Assembly (NCBI RefSeq): GCF_045689735.1
Contig: NZ_CP142685.1
Location: forward strand, 1,116,001 to 1,180,000
Direction: 5' to 3'
DNA: 64,000 bases
DNA from: Halothiobacillus sp045689735
GTDB lineage: Bacteria > Pseudomonadota > Gammaproteobacteria > Halothiobacillales > Halothiobacillaceae
The notes below the pieces were generated by a model. That model was not told the DNA's origin. It saw only the letters and a list, made by a program, of their open reading frames with translations, and made no database searches. Below are positions 25,954 through 35,396 of the stretch, one piece after another. Positions within the stretch are counted from its first letter, which is position 1; every line of letters begins with the position of its first letter. The position numbers and the translations under genes were made by a program.

Positions 25954-26589
25954 TTATTTCGGCCACAGCGCGGCGAAGCGCCGCGCCGCCTGCGCGACAT
26001 CCGGCTGCAGCAATACGGCGGAAATGACCGCCAGCATATCCGCGCCCGCCTCGATCAAGGCAGCGCCATTTTCTGGCGTAATACCCCCAATCGCACACAG
26101 GGGCACTGCCCAGGTACGGCGGGCACGGCGCAGCAAGTCCGGCGTGGCCGTAACCGCCTCTGGTTTGGTTTGGCTCGGGAAAAAGGCACCGAACGCCAGA
26201 TAATTCGCACCCGAGGCTACGGCCGCTTCCGCCCGCTGCCATTCGTTGTAGCAGGATACGCCGATGATGGATGCGGCGCCGAGTAACGCCCGCGCCGACT
26301 CGATCGAGGCATCCTCGCGCCCGAGGTGCACGCCATCTGCGGCCACCGCCTTGGCCAGCTGCACATCATCGTTGATCAAAAACAGAACCCCGGCGTCCGC
26401 ACACAGCGCGCGCAACGCCTGGGCTTCGGCCAGCCGTCGCGCCGCATCGCCCGATTTGTTCCGGTACTGCAATACGCGCACGCCCTGATCGAGTGCGCAG
26501 CGCACAGTCGGCAACAAGGCATCGCCCAATCGCTCGTCGGTCAGGAGATATAGCCCGCACAAACGCGGATAGCGCATCGATTGGCTCAC
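25954..26589 (-). CDS. thiE: Thiamine-phosphate synthase
   Basis: 211 residues, TIM-barrel. GVRVLQYRNKSGD with the substrate-binding Q-Y-R-K residues, FLINDDVQLA, GVHLGRED and GVSCYN are the family motifs; GGITPENGAALIEAGADMLAVISA closes the barrel. It joins the pyrimidine and thiazole phosphates to give thiamine monophosphate. Together with thiL (7899) and thiD (51559) most late thiamine steps are scattered through the window. It overlaps glk by 4 bases. Confidence 0.95.
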   Translation of the reverse strand: MSQSMRYPRLCGLYLLTDERLGDALLPTVRCALDQGVRVLQYRNKSGDAARRLAEAQALRALCADAGVLFLINDDVQLAKAVAADGVHLGREDASIESARALLGAASIIGVSCYNEWQRAEAAVASGANYLAFGAFFPSQTKPEAVTATPDLLRRARRTWAVPLCAIGGITPENGAALIEAGADMLAVISAVLLQPDVAQAARRFAALWPK

Positions 26590-27599
26590 GCAGCGTCCAG
26601 ACCAGAGGCAGCGACCTGCGCGGCACCTTTGAGCGCGAGATCATCGGCAGAGACCATCCAGACCGGCAGCGTCTCCAGCAGACCCCGAAAACGCCCCTTA
26701 TCCAGAAAGCCGTGCATGAATTCCTTGGCCATAAACGGTGCAATATGCCCGGCGATGGCGCCAGCCACGAACACCCCGCCGAGCGGCAAGCTCTTCAAGG
26801 CGAGATTCCCGGCTTCCGCCCCATAGATCCGCGCAAAAATCTGGCAAACCTGCACACTGAGCGCATCGCTGCCAGCCACGCCTTGCCGGGTGATTTCCGC
26901 GTTCGGATCCGCCGCCGATGCAAGCCGCGCCTGCATGTGTGGGCTGGGGTGCCCCAAGCCCTGCGCTTGTAAAAACTCATACAACAGCGAAAAACCGGCG
27001 CCGCAAATCACCCGCTCGACACTGACATGACCATTGAGCCGGGTACGCAAAAACGCCCACAACTCGGCCTCCAGGGCAGAATTCGGGGCAAAATCGGCAT
27101 GGCCGCCCTCGGTCGGCATCGCGTGATACCGCGCGCCATCGTAAAAAAACAGCGCCTCACCCAACCCCGTGCCCGCGGCGATCACCGCGGCATGGCCTTC
27201 CTGATACACCGCCGAGGGATTGAGCGATACCCGCGCCGCCAAAGGGCTCGACACGGCCGCCCGCCCGCTGGCAACCAGATCGTTGACAAACCAGACCGGC
27301 ACGCCGCCGAGCTGCCGCGCGATGGCTGCGCTATCCAACATCCAAGGCAGGTTCGTCGTCTGGACGCGCTGAGCACCATGGCCGCCGGTGATTGGCCCGG
27401 CGATACCGAATCCCGCCGCGCGAATCAGCTCACCTTCGGGCACGCTGCTGAGAACCTCCAGTAAAAACTCCGCCAGCAACGCCTGAAAATCGGACGAATC
27501 CGCACTGGCATACCGCTTCATCGCGATGAGATGGCCGCCCGTATCATCGAACAGGGCAAGCAGGGTTTTGGTGCCCCCAATATCTGCGGCAAGAATCAT
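26586..27599 (-). CDS. glk: Glucokinase
   Basis: 337 residues of the bacterial Glk family. ADIGGTKTLLALFD is the phosphate-1 ATP motif at 4-17, with FGIAGPI at 63-69, TNLPW, and GTGLGEALF; the sugar-binding TEGGHADFAP is near 155. The SLPLGGVFVAGAIAGHIAPF segment matches the E. coli-type enzyme. It phosphorylates glucose with ATP. It overlaps both the phosphorylase-kinase-like gene upstream and thiE downstream by 4 bases, so it is tightly coupled to the former. Confidence 0.94.
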   Translation of the reverse strand: MILAADIGGTKTLLALFDDTGGHLIAMKRYASADSSDFQALLAEFLLEVLSSVPEGELIRAAGFGIAGPITGGHGAQRVQTTNLPWMLDSAAIARQLGGVPVWFVNDLVASGRAAVSSPLAARVSLNPSAVYQEGHAAVIAAGTGLGEALFFYDGARYHAMPTEGGHADFAPNSALEAELWAFLRTRLNGHVSVERVICGAGFSLLYEFLQAQGLGHPSPHMQARLASAADPNAEITRQGVAGSDALSVQVCQIFARIYGAEAGNLALKSLPLGGVFVAGAIAGHIAPFMAKEFMHGFLDKGRFRGLLETLPVWMVSADDLALKGAAQVAASGLDAA

Positions 27600-30500
27600 G
27601 AGTCGGACTTCTCCGTCGTGGGAACCAGATCACGCGCCTCGCCCATGCCGAGCAAGGTTTCCAGTGCTTCGGTCACATAATAAGCGACCTGATGCGGCGG
27701 CAGCTGATAAAAAGCAGCCCAAGCCTGATCGCGCACCTCATCATAACTGGCATGACCCGCGCGTTGCCCACGGCACCAGGCGATGCGCACCGCATGCCCG
27801 ATCAACACATCCACGATCAAGGCATCACCCAATTGCAAGCCCTGGTTTTGCTCACTGATGCGCATCAGTGCACCGAGTGCTTCAATGACGAGCTGCCGAT
27901 ATTCCGGTGCGGCAATCCGGTTGAGGATGTGCTCGACCGTCAGCGCAAAGTTTTTCTCGCCCGCCGTACTTTGACTGCGCCATAACGCACTATCGAGGGT
28001 GTTTTGCGGATTGTAGCGGTCGCCAATCACCAGCGACGGCATATGGGCGAGCAGCATCCAGATCCCGCGATAAAACGCATCGGGCTGGCGACCGATGGCG
28101 CCTTCAATGCTTCGCCAGGTCAACCAGTCCTCCGCGGTCGATTCGGGGTCATCTTCGGCTCGGAACACCACGGAATCCAGGCCGCTGGACCCCTTCGCCA
28201 GCCGCAGCGATTCCAGCCGGGAACTGCCCCCTTTCCAGGTCAGCGCGGCGCGTAATTTTTGACTGAGCACGCTGGGCGCCTGCGCCATCAACCAATCGAA
28301 GGCCGCACTCGGCGCCAGAGACTGTTCGCGCGCCGTCAGCGCAATCAAGGTTTGCAGCAAGGGGCCGATGCGCAGAGTAATGACATCGGTAAACAGCTCC
28401 GGCTGCGAGCGAATCCAGCCGCCCAAATGAATGATCAGTTCCTGCGTCAAGATGCGTTCGCGCGGGTCATCGCCACAATAATCCCGGATGCGTTGCAGGA
28501 TGTCGGGGTTGGATAGCGGTTCGACGATCAGTGCCTTGCTGGTGTACGACCGCCCCACCGCCAGTCGCTTCTGCCGCACCAACAAATCCATCAGCGCCAC
28601 TTCAAGATACGCATCCACCTTGCCAAGCAACTCGGCGCTGCGGCGCATCACCGCCCAGGTGCGGCTGCGCTGCGCCTGACGGAACAAGGCCTCGACCAAC
28701 TCGCCGAGCGTCACCAGCCGCCCGTCGGGATCGGGCACCGGTGCGGCAAGATCCGGGTACCGCCGCGCCCATTCGGTGACTAACGCCATGCGCATCCCCA
28801 GATCATCGGTTTGCATGTACGACACGGCCAGATCGTCATCACTCATCGACGACCAGTCTTGCACCGGTGGCACCGTGGCGCGACTCGTCACCACCGCCGG
28901 TCGTTGCGTTTGATTGCGCACCGCCCAGCCCGCCATCAAGCCCGGCAAACGCACCCGATAGCCGCGCGAAACCAAGGATTCCACCCGATCCATCTGCACC
29001 GGCACCCCGCCGACCCGCCCGGTCATGACTTCATCCCGAATGAAGGCAAGCAGCTCGATGAAATCTGGTGCATGCAACATCCATTCGCTAATCATCAGGG
29101 TGAGAATCGGTCGCCCCGGCTGCTGCCAGAATCGATGCAGATACGCGATCGTGGAACGCAGTTCCTGCACCAGCAGCGCCAAATCCTGCGTTAAATAAAA
29201 ATCATCGGTATCGAATAGTTGCGGCACTATCAGCCATTGCTGCCCGTCGATTTCATACACCTTGGCGGTGCTGAGCCCCAACACCCGACGACGGGGGCGT
29301 CCAGAGAGCCCTAAGCGGGGACTCGCCCCCAAATCCACCAGGTTCTCGACCAGGGAACGCACCGATCCCACCCGAATGCGCGACTGGCCGAGCAGCATGT
29401 GCCGATCCGACCCCATATTGACCAGCGCGGTATCCACCGTCGCCGTCTCTGCCACCAGGGCAACCGATACCGCGCGGCTGATTCGCTGGCCGCCCGCGTA
29501 ATGACGACGGTTGATCGGGTCGATGTCTTCGACATCCACCGCGCCCGCCAGCAACAGCCGGCCGACCACCCATAAACTCTGCGCCCAAACCAGCGGCTGG
29601 TTGTCATTCGGGGCGCGCTCGCTGCTGCCCGGATTCTGGCGCTCGGCCGCAACATCCTCCGGCAACACGAAATACAGCTCGGGCAACAACCATTGCCCAT
29701 CTCGCTCTACCGCGACGCGCTGCAAGCGACTATTGACCTGTTCCGCCGCGACCCGGTTGCCCGCGAACAAGTGGTTGATTAGTTGATAGGTAAAAAATAA
29801 CGGCCATTCCGACTCGATGCCGGCAAAGGTTTCCAACTCGGCGGGCTCGTAATGCAGCTTGTGCTCATCTTCGAGCACGGTTTGGTGGCCATCGCGCAGA
29901 AACCGCTTGCAGCCGAACCGACCGGTCAATTTGTCCTGGATGGCCTGATCGACCGCCAAAATCGTCGCGCGCTCGCGCACCGCAAAGGCGGGGAATCCGA
30001 TGACGGACAACAGCGCGGCATCGACTTCTTTCGAACCAGATTCACGCGGCAGCAAGGCATTGAGCGTCATTTCCGTGCGCGCAATATCATCGGCGAGAAC
30101 AAAAATTCGGGTCTGATCGTCGCCGTCTCCTCCGAACAGATCAAACCCATTGATCGCCTGAAGCGCCGCCAGCACCATGCCCAGCGAACTGGCATTCAGC
30201 TCGCGCTGGCCGTGATTGATCTTGTTTCCCCGCTCCCAGATCCCGTAATCGGGGGTCGAATAAGCGCGTGAGAGATACCAGACCAAGTTCTGGATGAATC
30301 GCACTTCATCCCGACTGGCGATGATCTTGAGCCCACTCAAGGTCATCTGCACCAGCATCAGCAAGAATAGTGAAGTCGCATCGAGCTGCAAATGCCCCCA
30401 CTGGTCATCCCCCACCACCGCCAACCCCGTCGCGGTATCGTATTTGGCATGCAGGGCATCCATGGGATTCTGGCGCAACTTGAACCGTTCGACCCGATCG

Positions 30501-30820
30501 GACTGGCGCATCATGGCGGCCAGCAGACCGCGCATGTTTTTGACGGTGGCCTGCTCCAGCTCATAGGCGCGGGCATCCGCGCTATCCACCCGACGATAGG
30601 CCATGCCCAGAGCCCAGGCCGCCAGAATGCTGTAAACATTGTCACGCACCCAGGCGTCGGTGTAATCCCCGTGCGCATTGACGGCGGTACTGGCCGGCAG
30701 CAGGCCACTGATCGGATGCTGCCGATCCAGAATCGTCTGCCGAACTTCCAGAAACAGCGCATCGAGCATCGGCGCCAGCCCAGCGGATCCCAATTGATCG
30801 GTCGTCGCCCGATTCGCCAT
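27596..30820 (-). CDS. Phosphorylase kinase alpha/beta-like GH15-family protein
   Basis: 1074 residues, cytoplasmic by appearance. The N-terminal ~400 residues form a glucoamylase-like (alpha/alpha)6 domain that resembles the alpha subunit of eukaryotic phosphorylase kinase: DAWVRDNVYSILAAWALG (segment WVRDNVYSI at 57-65), ELEQATVKNMRGLL, LHAKYDTATG, VGDDQWGHLQLDATS, and YGIWERGNK at 192-200 with a possible general-acid Glu196. The remainder is helical and also PHK-like. No protein kinase domain is present. Bacterial PHKA/B homologues exist but their function is not known; a role in glycogen or glucoside handling is inferred from the overlapping glk gene. No signal peptide. Confidence 0.85.
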   Translation of the reverse strand: MANRATTDQLGSAGLAPMLDALFLEVRQTILDRQHPISGLLPASTAVNAHGDYTDAWVRDNVYSILAAWALGMAYRRVDSADARAYELEQATVKNMRGLLAAMMRQSDRVERFKLRQNPMDALHAKYDTATGLAVVGDDQWGHLQLDATSLFLLMLVQMTLSGLKIIASRDEVRFIQNLVWYLSRAYSTPDYGIWERGNKINHGQRELNASSLGMVLAALQAINGFDLFGGDGDDQTRIFVLADDIARTEMTLNALLPRESGSKEVDAALLSVIGFPAFAVRERATILAVDQAIQDKLTGRFGCKRFLRDGHQTVLEDEHKLHYEPAELETFAGIESEWPLFFTYQLINHLFAGNRVAAEQVNSRLQRVAVERDGQWLLPELYFVLPEDVAAERQNPGSSERAPNDNQPLVWAQSLWVVGRLLLAGAVDVEDIDPINRRHYAGGQRISRAVSVALVAETATVDTALVNMGSDRHMLLGQSRIRVGSVRSLVENLVDLGASPRLGLSGRPRRRVLGLSTAKVYEIDGQQWLIVPQLFDTDDFYLTQDLALLVQELRSTIAYLHRFWQQPGRPILTLMISEWMLHAPDFIELLAFIRDEVMTGRVGGVPVQMDRVESLVSRGYRVRLPGLMAGWAVRNQTQRPAVVTSRATVPPVQDWSSMSDDDLAVSYMQTDDLGMRMALVTEWARRYPDLAAPVPDPDGRLVTLGELVEALFRQAQRSRTWAVMRRSAELLGKVDAYLEVALMDLLVRQKRLAVGRSYTSKALIVEPLSNPDILQRIRDYCGDDPRERILTQELIIHLGGWIRSQPELFTDVITLRIGPLLQTLIALTAREQSLAPSAAFDWLMAQAPSVLSQKLRAALTWKGGSSRLESLRLAKGSSGLDSVVFRAEDDPESTAEDWLTWRSIEGAIGRQPDAFYRGIWMLLAHMPSLVIGDRYNPQNTLDSALWRSQSTAGEKNFALTVEHILNRIAAPEYRQLVIEALGALMRISEQNQGLQLGDALIVDVLIGHAVRIAWCRGQRAGHASYDEVRDQAWAAFYQLPPHQVAYYVTEALETLLGMGEARDLVPTTEKSDS

Positions 30821-30855
30821 ATCTCCCTGCCTTATTCAAACACTCGTTTGGGGAA

Positions 30856-31809
30856 TCAATGCCGCGTCGCGTCCGGCGGCTTCACCGAGTCATCACGCAA
30901 CAATTGCGCCACATCGACGGCATCGAACCGATAATCCGTACCGCAAAATTCGCAATGCACCGCCACATAGCCCGGCACTTCGCTATCTGCCAGCGCCTGG
31001 TCGAGCTCTTCTGCGCCCAGCGAACGCAGCATGGCACCGACCCCTTCCCGCGAACAGCCACAATGAAACCGAACCGGATTGATTTGCGTCAGCCGCAAGG
31101 CTTCCTGATGAAAGAGCCGGTGCAACAACACAGGCACCGGTGTCGTGCAAAGCTCCTGATGACCTGCCTCACCAGTGAGCGTCTGCATTAACGCCGAGGC
31201 GTGATCGAATTCCCACTCGGCCGCCTGTGCGCGTGCCGCCGGTGTTCCCCCTTCGCCGGGCACCTGCTGTAACAGGATGCCCACCGCCCGCTGAGGGTCG
31301 GCGGCCAGCACCAGGCGGGTGGGCAATTGCTCGGACTGGCTGAAATAACCCTCCAGGGCTTCCGCGATCTGAGCGCCCTCGGCAGACACCAAGGATTGGT
31401 AACGAACCCCATCACGCGACTCCAGCGTCAGGGCAAGCTGCCCCTGCCCCAGCAGCACCGATAACGGCTGGTCGAGCAACGCGCCTTGCAGGCTATCCCG
31501 CCACTGCGCGGTCACCCGGAAGGACAGATCCGAACGAGCCTGCACCACCAATAACGAAACCGGCCCTTCACCGCGAAACTGCAAAATCAGCCGGCCATCG
31601 AATTTGAGCGTCGCGACCATACACAGCGCCGCCGCCACACACTCGCCCAGCAACTCCGTGATCGCGGGGGGATAAGCATGATTGGCGCAAGCATCCTGCC
31701 AACTTTGATCCAAGCTGACCGCCACGCCGCGCAGTTGTCCTTGCCCCAGCACAAACCGCAGCAGTTCATCCCGTTCCTGCAAAACGGCCTGCCCCGTAAT
31801 CTCGGTCAT
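30856..31809 (-). CDS. hslO: Redox-regulated chaperone Hsp33
   Basis: 317 residues. The C-terminal zinc switch has its four cysteines at C250 and C252 (FHCGCS) and C286 and C289 (HCEFCG). VRGVAV-type N-terminus (QLRGVAVSLDQSW) is present. Oxidation releases zinc and turns on holdase activity in the cytoplasm. It overlaps gatB by 4 bases and precedes the phosphorylase-kinase-like gene by 35 bp. Confidence 0.96.
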   Translation of the reverse strand: MTEITGQAVLQERDELLRFVLGQGQLRGVAVSLDQSWQDACANHAYPPAITELLGECVAAALCMVATLKFDGRLILQFRGEGPVSLLVVQARSDLSFRVTAQWRDSLQGALLDQPLSVLLGQGQLALTLESRDGVRYQSLVSAEGAQIAEALEGYFSQSEQLPTRLVLAADPQRAVGILLQQVPGEGGTPAARAQAAEWEFDHASALMQTLTGEAGHQELCTTPVPVLLHRLFHQEALRLTQINPVRFHCGCSREGVGAMLRSLGAEELDQALADSEVPGYVAVHCEFCGTDYRFDAVDVAQLLRDDSVKPPDATRH

Positions 31810-33275
31810 GCCCCTGCTCCAAGCCGCGCCTTGAGCACCTCATTGAGTTGTTGGGGATTGGCTTTACCTTTGGCGGCTTTCATCACGAGCCCGACGAAAA
31901 ATCCAAACAGTTTGTCTTTACCGCTGCGGTATTCGGCAACCTTATCGGGGTGCTCTGCCAGGATGGCATCGACCATCGCTTCGATCGCCGCGCTGTCGGT
32001 GATCTGTTGCAAACCGCGGGCGGCGATGAGGGCATCGGCTGTCTCTGCCTCGCCTTGCCAGAGCCCATCGAACACCTCTTTCGCCAACTTGTTGGACAAA
32101 GTGTTGTCCTGCACTCGGCGCAGCAGACCGGCCAACTGCGCCGCCGTGACCGGGCAGGCGCCAATTTCGAGGCCATGGCGGTTGAGCTGAGCCGCCAGCA
32201 CGCCCGTGATCCAGTTCGCCGCCAGTTTGGGATCAGCCGCGGCCGCACCCTCGCTGAGCACCTGTTCAAAGTACTGGGCGACCGCCTTGTCACTGGTCAA
32301 CACCGCCGCATCATAGGCACTCAGGCCGTAGTCCGCCTGATAGCGGGCGGCCTTGGCATCCGGCAATTCCGGCAAAGCAGCGCGCCAGGCATCCAGCGTT
32401 TCACGGCTCAAGACGACGGGCAGCAGATCCGGATCCGGGAAGTAACGGTAATCGTCCGCCGCTTCTTTGGTGCGCATCATCCGGGTTTCATCCCGCTCCG
32501 GGTCGTACAGACGGGTTTGTTGCTGCACCTGCCCGCCGTCTTCGATCAACTCGATCTGCCGCTCGATCTCATAATTGATCGCGCGTTCCAGAAAGCGGAA
32601 AGAGTTCACATTCTTGATCTCGGTTCGCGTACCGAGGCGCGTCTCCCCTTGTCGCCGCACCGAGACATTCGCGTCCACGCGAAATGAACCTTCCTGCATA
32701 TTGCCATCGCAAATGCCGAGGTACTGCACGATGGCATGGATTTTCCGCGCGTAGGCCACCGCCTCGGCAGCCGAGCGCATATCCGGTTCCGAGACGATTT
32801 CCACCAACGGCGTGCCCGCCCGGTTCAGGTCGATGCCCGTCATCCCGGCAAAATCTTCGTGCAGGCTTTTTCCGGCATCTTCCTCCAGATGGGCGCGGGT
32901 CAGCCGGATGGTTTTCTCCACCGCCGCATCCCCCTCGCCCGCCCGGATCACCACCTGCCCGCCGAGCACGATGGGCTGAGCCAACTGGCTGATTTGATAT
33001 CCTTTTGGCAGATCGGGGTAAAAATAATTTTTCCGGTCGAACGCACAATGCGTCGCCACCTCGGCACCGATGGCGAACCCAAACAATGCCGCCATGCGCA
33101 CCGCCTCAGCATTGAGAACGGGCAATACACCCGGCAAACCGAGATCCACCGCGCAAGCCTGCACATTCGGCTCCGCGCCAAACGCCGTCGCCGCACCTGA
33201 AAAAATCTTGGAGCGCGTGGCAAGCTGCGCGTGAATTTCCAGGCCGATCACGGCCTCCCAACCTGACTGGATCAT
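31806..33275 (-). CDS. gatB: Aspartyl/glutamyl-tRNA amidotransferase subunit B
   Basis: 489 residues. EAVIGLEIHAQLAT at 7-20, FDRKNYFYPDLPKGYQISQ (segment KNYFYPDLPKGYQ), NRAGTPLVEIVSEPD and YRYFPDPDLLP are hallmark segments; the tail domain GFFVGLVMKAAKGKANPQ ends the protein. GatB with GatA and GatC amidates misacylated Glu-tRNA(Gln) or Asp-tRNA(Asn). It overlaps gatA and hslO by 4 bases each. Confidence 0.97.
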   Translation of the reverse strand: MIQSGWEAVIGLEIHAQLATRSKIFSGAATAFGAEPNVQACAVDLGLPGVLPVLNAEAVRMAALFGFAIGAEVATHCAFDRKNYFYPDLPKGYQISQLAQPIVLGGQVVIRAGEGDAAVEKTIRLTRAHLEEDAGKSLHEDFAGMTGIDLNRAGTPLVEIVSEPDMRSAAEAVAYARKIHAIVQYLGICDGNMQEGSFRVDANVSVRRQGETRLGTRTEIKNVNSFRFLERAINYEIERQIELIEDGGQVQQQTRLYDPERDETRMMRTKEAADDYRYFPDPDLLPVVLSRETLDAWRAALPELPDAKAARYQADYGLSAYDAAVLTSDKAVAQYFEQVLSEGAAAADPKLAANWITGVLAAQLNRHGLEIGACPVTAAQLAGLLRRVQDNTLSNKLAKEVFDGLWQGEAETADALIAARGLQQITDSAAIEAMVDAILAEHPDKVAEYRSGKDKLFGFFVGLVMKAAKGKANPQQLNEVLKARLGAGA

Positions 33276-34762
33276 GCCGCCCCCTCCCGAAATGCCGCCG
33301 GTATCTGCCGATGAAAATCGGTGCGCTGCTGATACTGATGCGCCACCGCCAGCAGACGGTCTTCCGTGAAGGCCGCGCCGATCAACTGCATCCCCACCGG
33401 GCGCTGCCCCACAAATCCGACCGGCACCGACAACGCCGGCAAGCCGGCCAAATTCACCGGAATGGTGTAGATATCCTCCAGATACATCGTGGCCGGATCT
33501 TGCCGATGCGCCCCCAGATCAAACGCCACGGTCGGTGCCACGGGACCGGCGATCACATCACATTGCGACAGCGCCTGCGCGAAATGTGCCGCAATCAACC
33601 GGCGGGCGCGCTGGGCTCGCCCATAAAACGCATCGTAATATCCAGCCGACAAGGCGTAGGTTCCGATCAGGATGCGCCGCTGCACCTCGGCACCAAAGCC
33701 CTCCGATCGGCTGCGCTCGTACAGGTCGTTCAAATCCTGAGGCGCGGCACAACGATATCCAAAGCGCACGCCATCAAAACGCGACAGATTCGAAGAGGCC
33801 TCCGCCGGCGCAAGCAGGTAATACGCCGCCAGCGCCAGCTCGGCATCCGGCAAATCGATCGCCACCCGGGTCATGCCCAGGGCTTCCAGCTCGGCAATCG
33901 CCGTCTCGATGCGCGCCGCCACGGTGGCATCCAACCCGCCCGTAAACCACTGCCTGGGAACCCCAACCCGCAGCCCGGCCAGAGGCTGGTTCAGCGTACC
34001 GGCAAAATCCGGCACCGGCATCGTGCTGGAAGTCGAATCTCGTGGATCGTGCCCCGCCATCGCCGACAGCAGCACCGCACAGTCCTCGGCCGAAGCGGCC
34101 ATTGCCCCGCCCTGATCCAGACTCGAGGCGTAGGCAATCATGCCGAAGCGCGACACCCGGCCATAGGTCGGTTTGATCCCCGTGATCCCGCAATACGCTG
34201 CCGGTTGTCGAATCGAGCCGCCCGTATCCGTGCCAGTCGCGAGCGGCACGAAACGGGCCGCAACTGCCGCCGCCGACCCACCGGATGACCCCCCGGGCAC
34301 GGCGGCCAAATCCCAGGGATTCTTCACCGCACCAAATGCTGAATTCTCGTTTGATGAGCCCATGGCGAACTCATCCATATTGGTTTTGCCGAGCAGCACC
34401 GCGCCGGCTGCCGTCAACTGACGGTGCACTGTGGCGTCATACGGGGCAAGCCAATCGCCCAGCATCTTCGAGCCGCAGGTCGTGCGAATCCCCGCCGTGC
34501 AGAAAATATCCTTGTGGGCATAAGGAATCCCGAGCAGGGCACCGCGCTCACCGGCGGCCAGCCGTGCGTCGGCGGCGTCCGCCGCCGCCAGGGCTTCGTC
34601 CGGTGTCACGGTGATAAAGCTGTTGATCGCCGCATCCTGAGTGTGAATCCGGTTAAGAAAATGCTCGGCCAACTCACGGGCGGAAAATGTCCGGTCGGAC
34701 AAACCCGCCCGGAGCGCCGCAAGCGACCATTCCGACAAAGGCGCAGAAAAAGACACGGTCAA
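33272..34762 (-). CDS. gatA: Aspartyl/glutamyl-tRNA amidotransferase subunit A
   Basis: 496 residues of the amidase-signature family. The catalytic Ser-cisSer-Lys set is present: Lys in GIPYAHKDIF, the glycine/serine loop GGSSGGSAAAVAAR, and GTDTGGSIRQPA. It hydrolyses glutamine and supplies ammonia to GatB. It is 51 bp after gatC and overlaps gatB by 4 bases. Confidence 0.97.
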   Translation of the reverse strand: MTVSFSAPLSEWSLAALRAGLSDRTFSARELAEHFLNRIHTQDAAINSFITVTPDEALAAADAADARLAAGERGALLGIPYAHKDIFCTAGIRTTCGSKMLGDWLAPYDATVHRQLTAAGAVLLGKTNMDEFAMGSSNENSAFGAVKNPWDLAAVPGGSSGGSAAAVAARFVPLATGTDTGGSIRQPAAYCGITGIKPTYGRVSRFGMIAYASSLDQGGAMAASAEDCAVLLSAMAGHDPRDSTSSTMPVPDFAGTLNQPLAGLRVGVPRQWFTGGLDATVAARIETAIAELEALGMTRVAIDLPDAELALAAYYLLAPAEASSNLSRFDGVRFGYRCAAPQDLNDLYERSRSEGFGAEVQRRILIGTYALSAGYYDAFYGRAQRARRLIAAHFAQALSQCDVIAGPVAPTVAFDLGAHRQDPATMYLEDIYTIPVNLAGLPALSVPVGFVGQRPVGMQLIGAAFTEDRLLAVAHQYQQRTDFHRQIPAAFREGAA

Positions 34763-34813
34763 ATACTCTGGAGAAAATTAAAAAACGGTAATACCCATCC
34801 GCATCCCGCAGAC

Positions 34814-35107
34814 TCAATCACTCTCGATCACTTTGGGCACCAGGAACAAGCCGTTCGATACCGCAGGCGCCCCCGCTTGCAACTGTGTCCGCTGGTCGGT
34901 CTCAGTCACTTGATCTACCCGCAATGGCTGCGTCTGATCCAGGGGATGCGCCATCGGCGACAGCGAATCGAGTCGGGCATCTTGCAAGCGCCCGGCAAAA
35001 GCCAGGATGGCATTCAAGTCAGAAACCAACCGAGGCAACTGCTGTTCATTCAGCGCCACTTTCGCCAGTCGCGCGACATGTTTAACTTGGGCGGTATCGA
35101 TCGCCAT
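34814..35107 (-). CDS. gatC: Aspartyl/glutamyl-tRNA amidotransferase subunit C
   Basis: 97 residues, the standard size. VKHVARLAKVALNEQQ at the N-terminus and the C-terminal FLVPKVIESD are typical. It stabilises GatA-GatB. AAGGGAT sits 8 bases before the ATG. It is the first gene of a minus-strand series that runs with small or negative gaps down to ugd, and it is divergent from mreB. Confidence 0.94.
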   Translation of the reverse strand: MAIDTAQVKHVARLAKVALNEQQLPRLVSDLNAILAFAGRLQDARLDSLSPMAHPLDQTQPLRVDQVTETDQRTQLQAGAPAVSNGLFLVPKVIESD

Positions 35108-35396
35108 CGGTGTATCCCTTTGAAAACAAATCGTGTTCTAGAGATTGGCTTCTGCCACTCGTCGGTTTTCACGCCCAAGCAACAGCCAATCAAGCTGCCC
35201 TATTCTAGCCTGAACGCGTCCTGCGTCGGCAAAGCCTGCGTTGGCTGTTGCCGTCAACCCGTGAGTTTTGGTATCTTTGCAACGCTTTTGTGCAAGGATC
35301 TCTGCTGCGCATTTCCTGCGCAATCATGTTGCTGACGACTTTCTATAAAGACCCCCGCCTAACCCTTTCAATATTTTTCATACCCGGTATTCCCCT
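35108..35396. promoter_or_regulatory. gatC/mreB divergent intergenic region
   Basis: 289 bp without a gene; it should hold the promoters of both gatCAB and mreBCD. A possible -10 TATAAA for mreB is at 35344-35349, without a good -35. A TGCGCA direct/inverted pair lies at about 35306-35323. I see no strong consensus promoter and no riboswitch. Confidence 0.4.
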
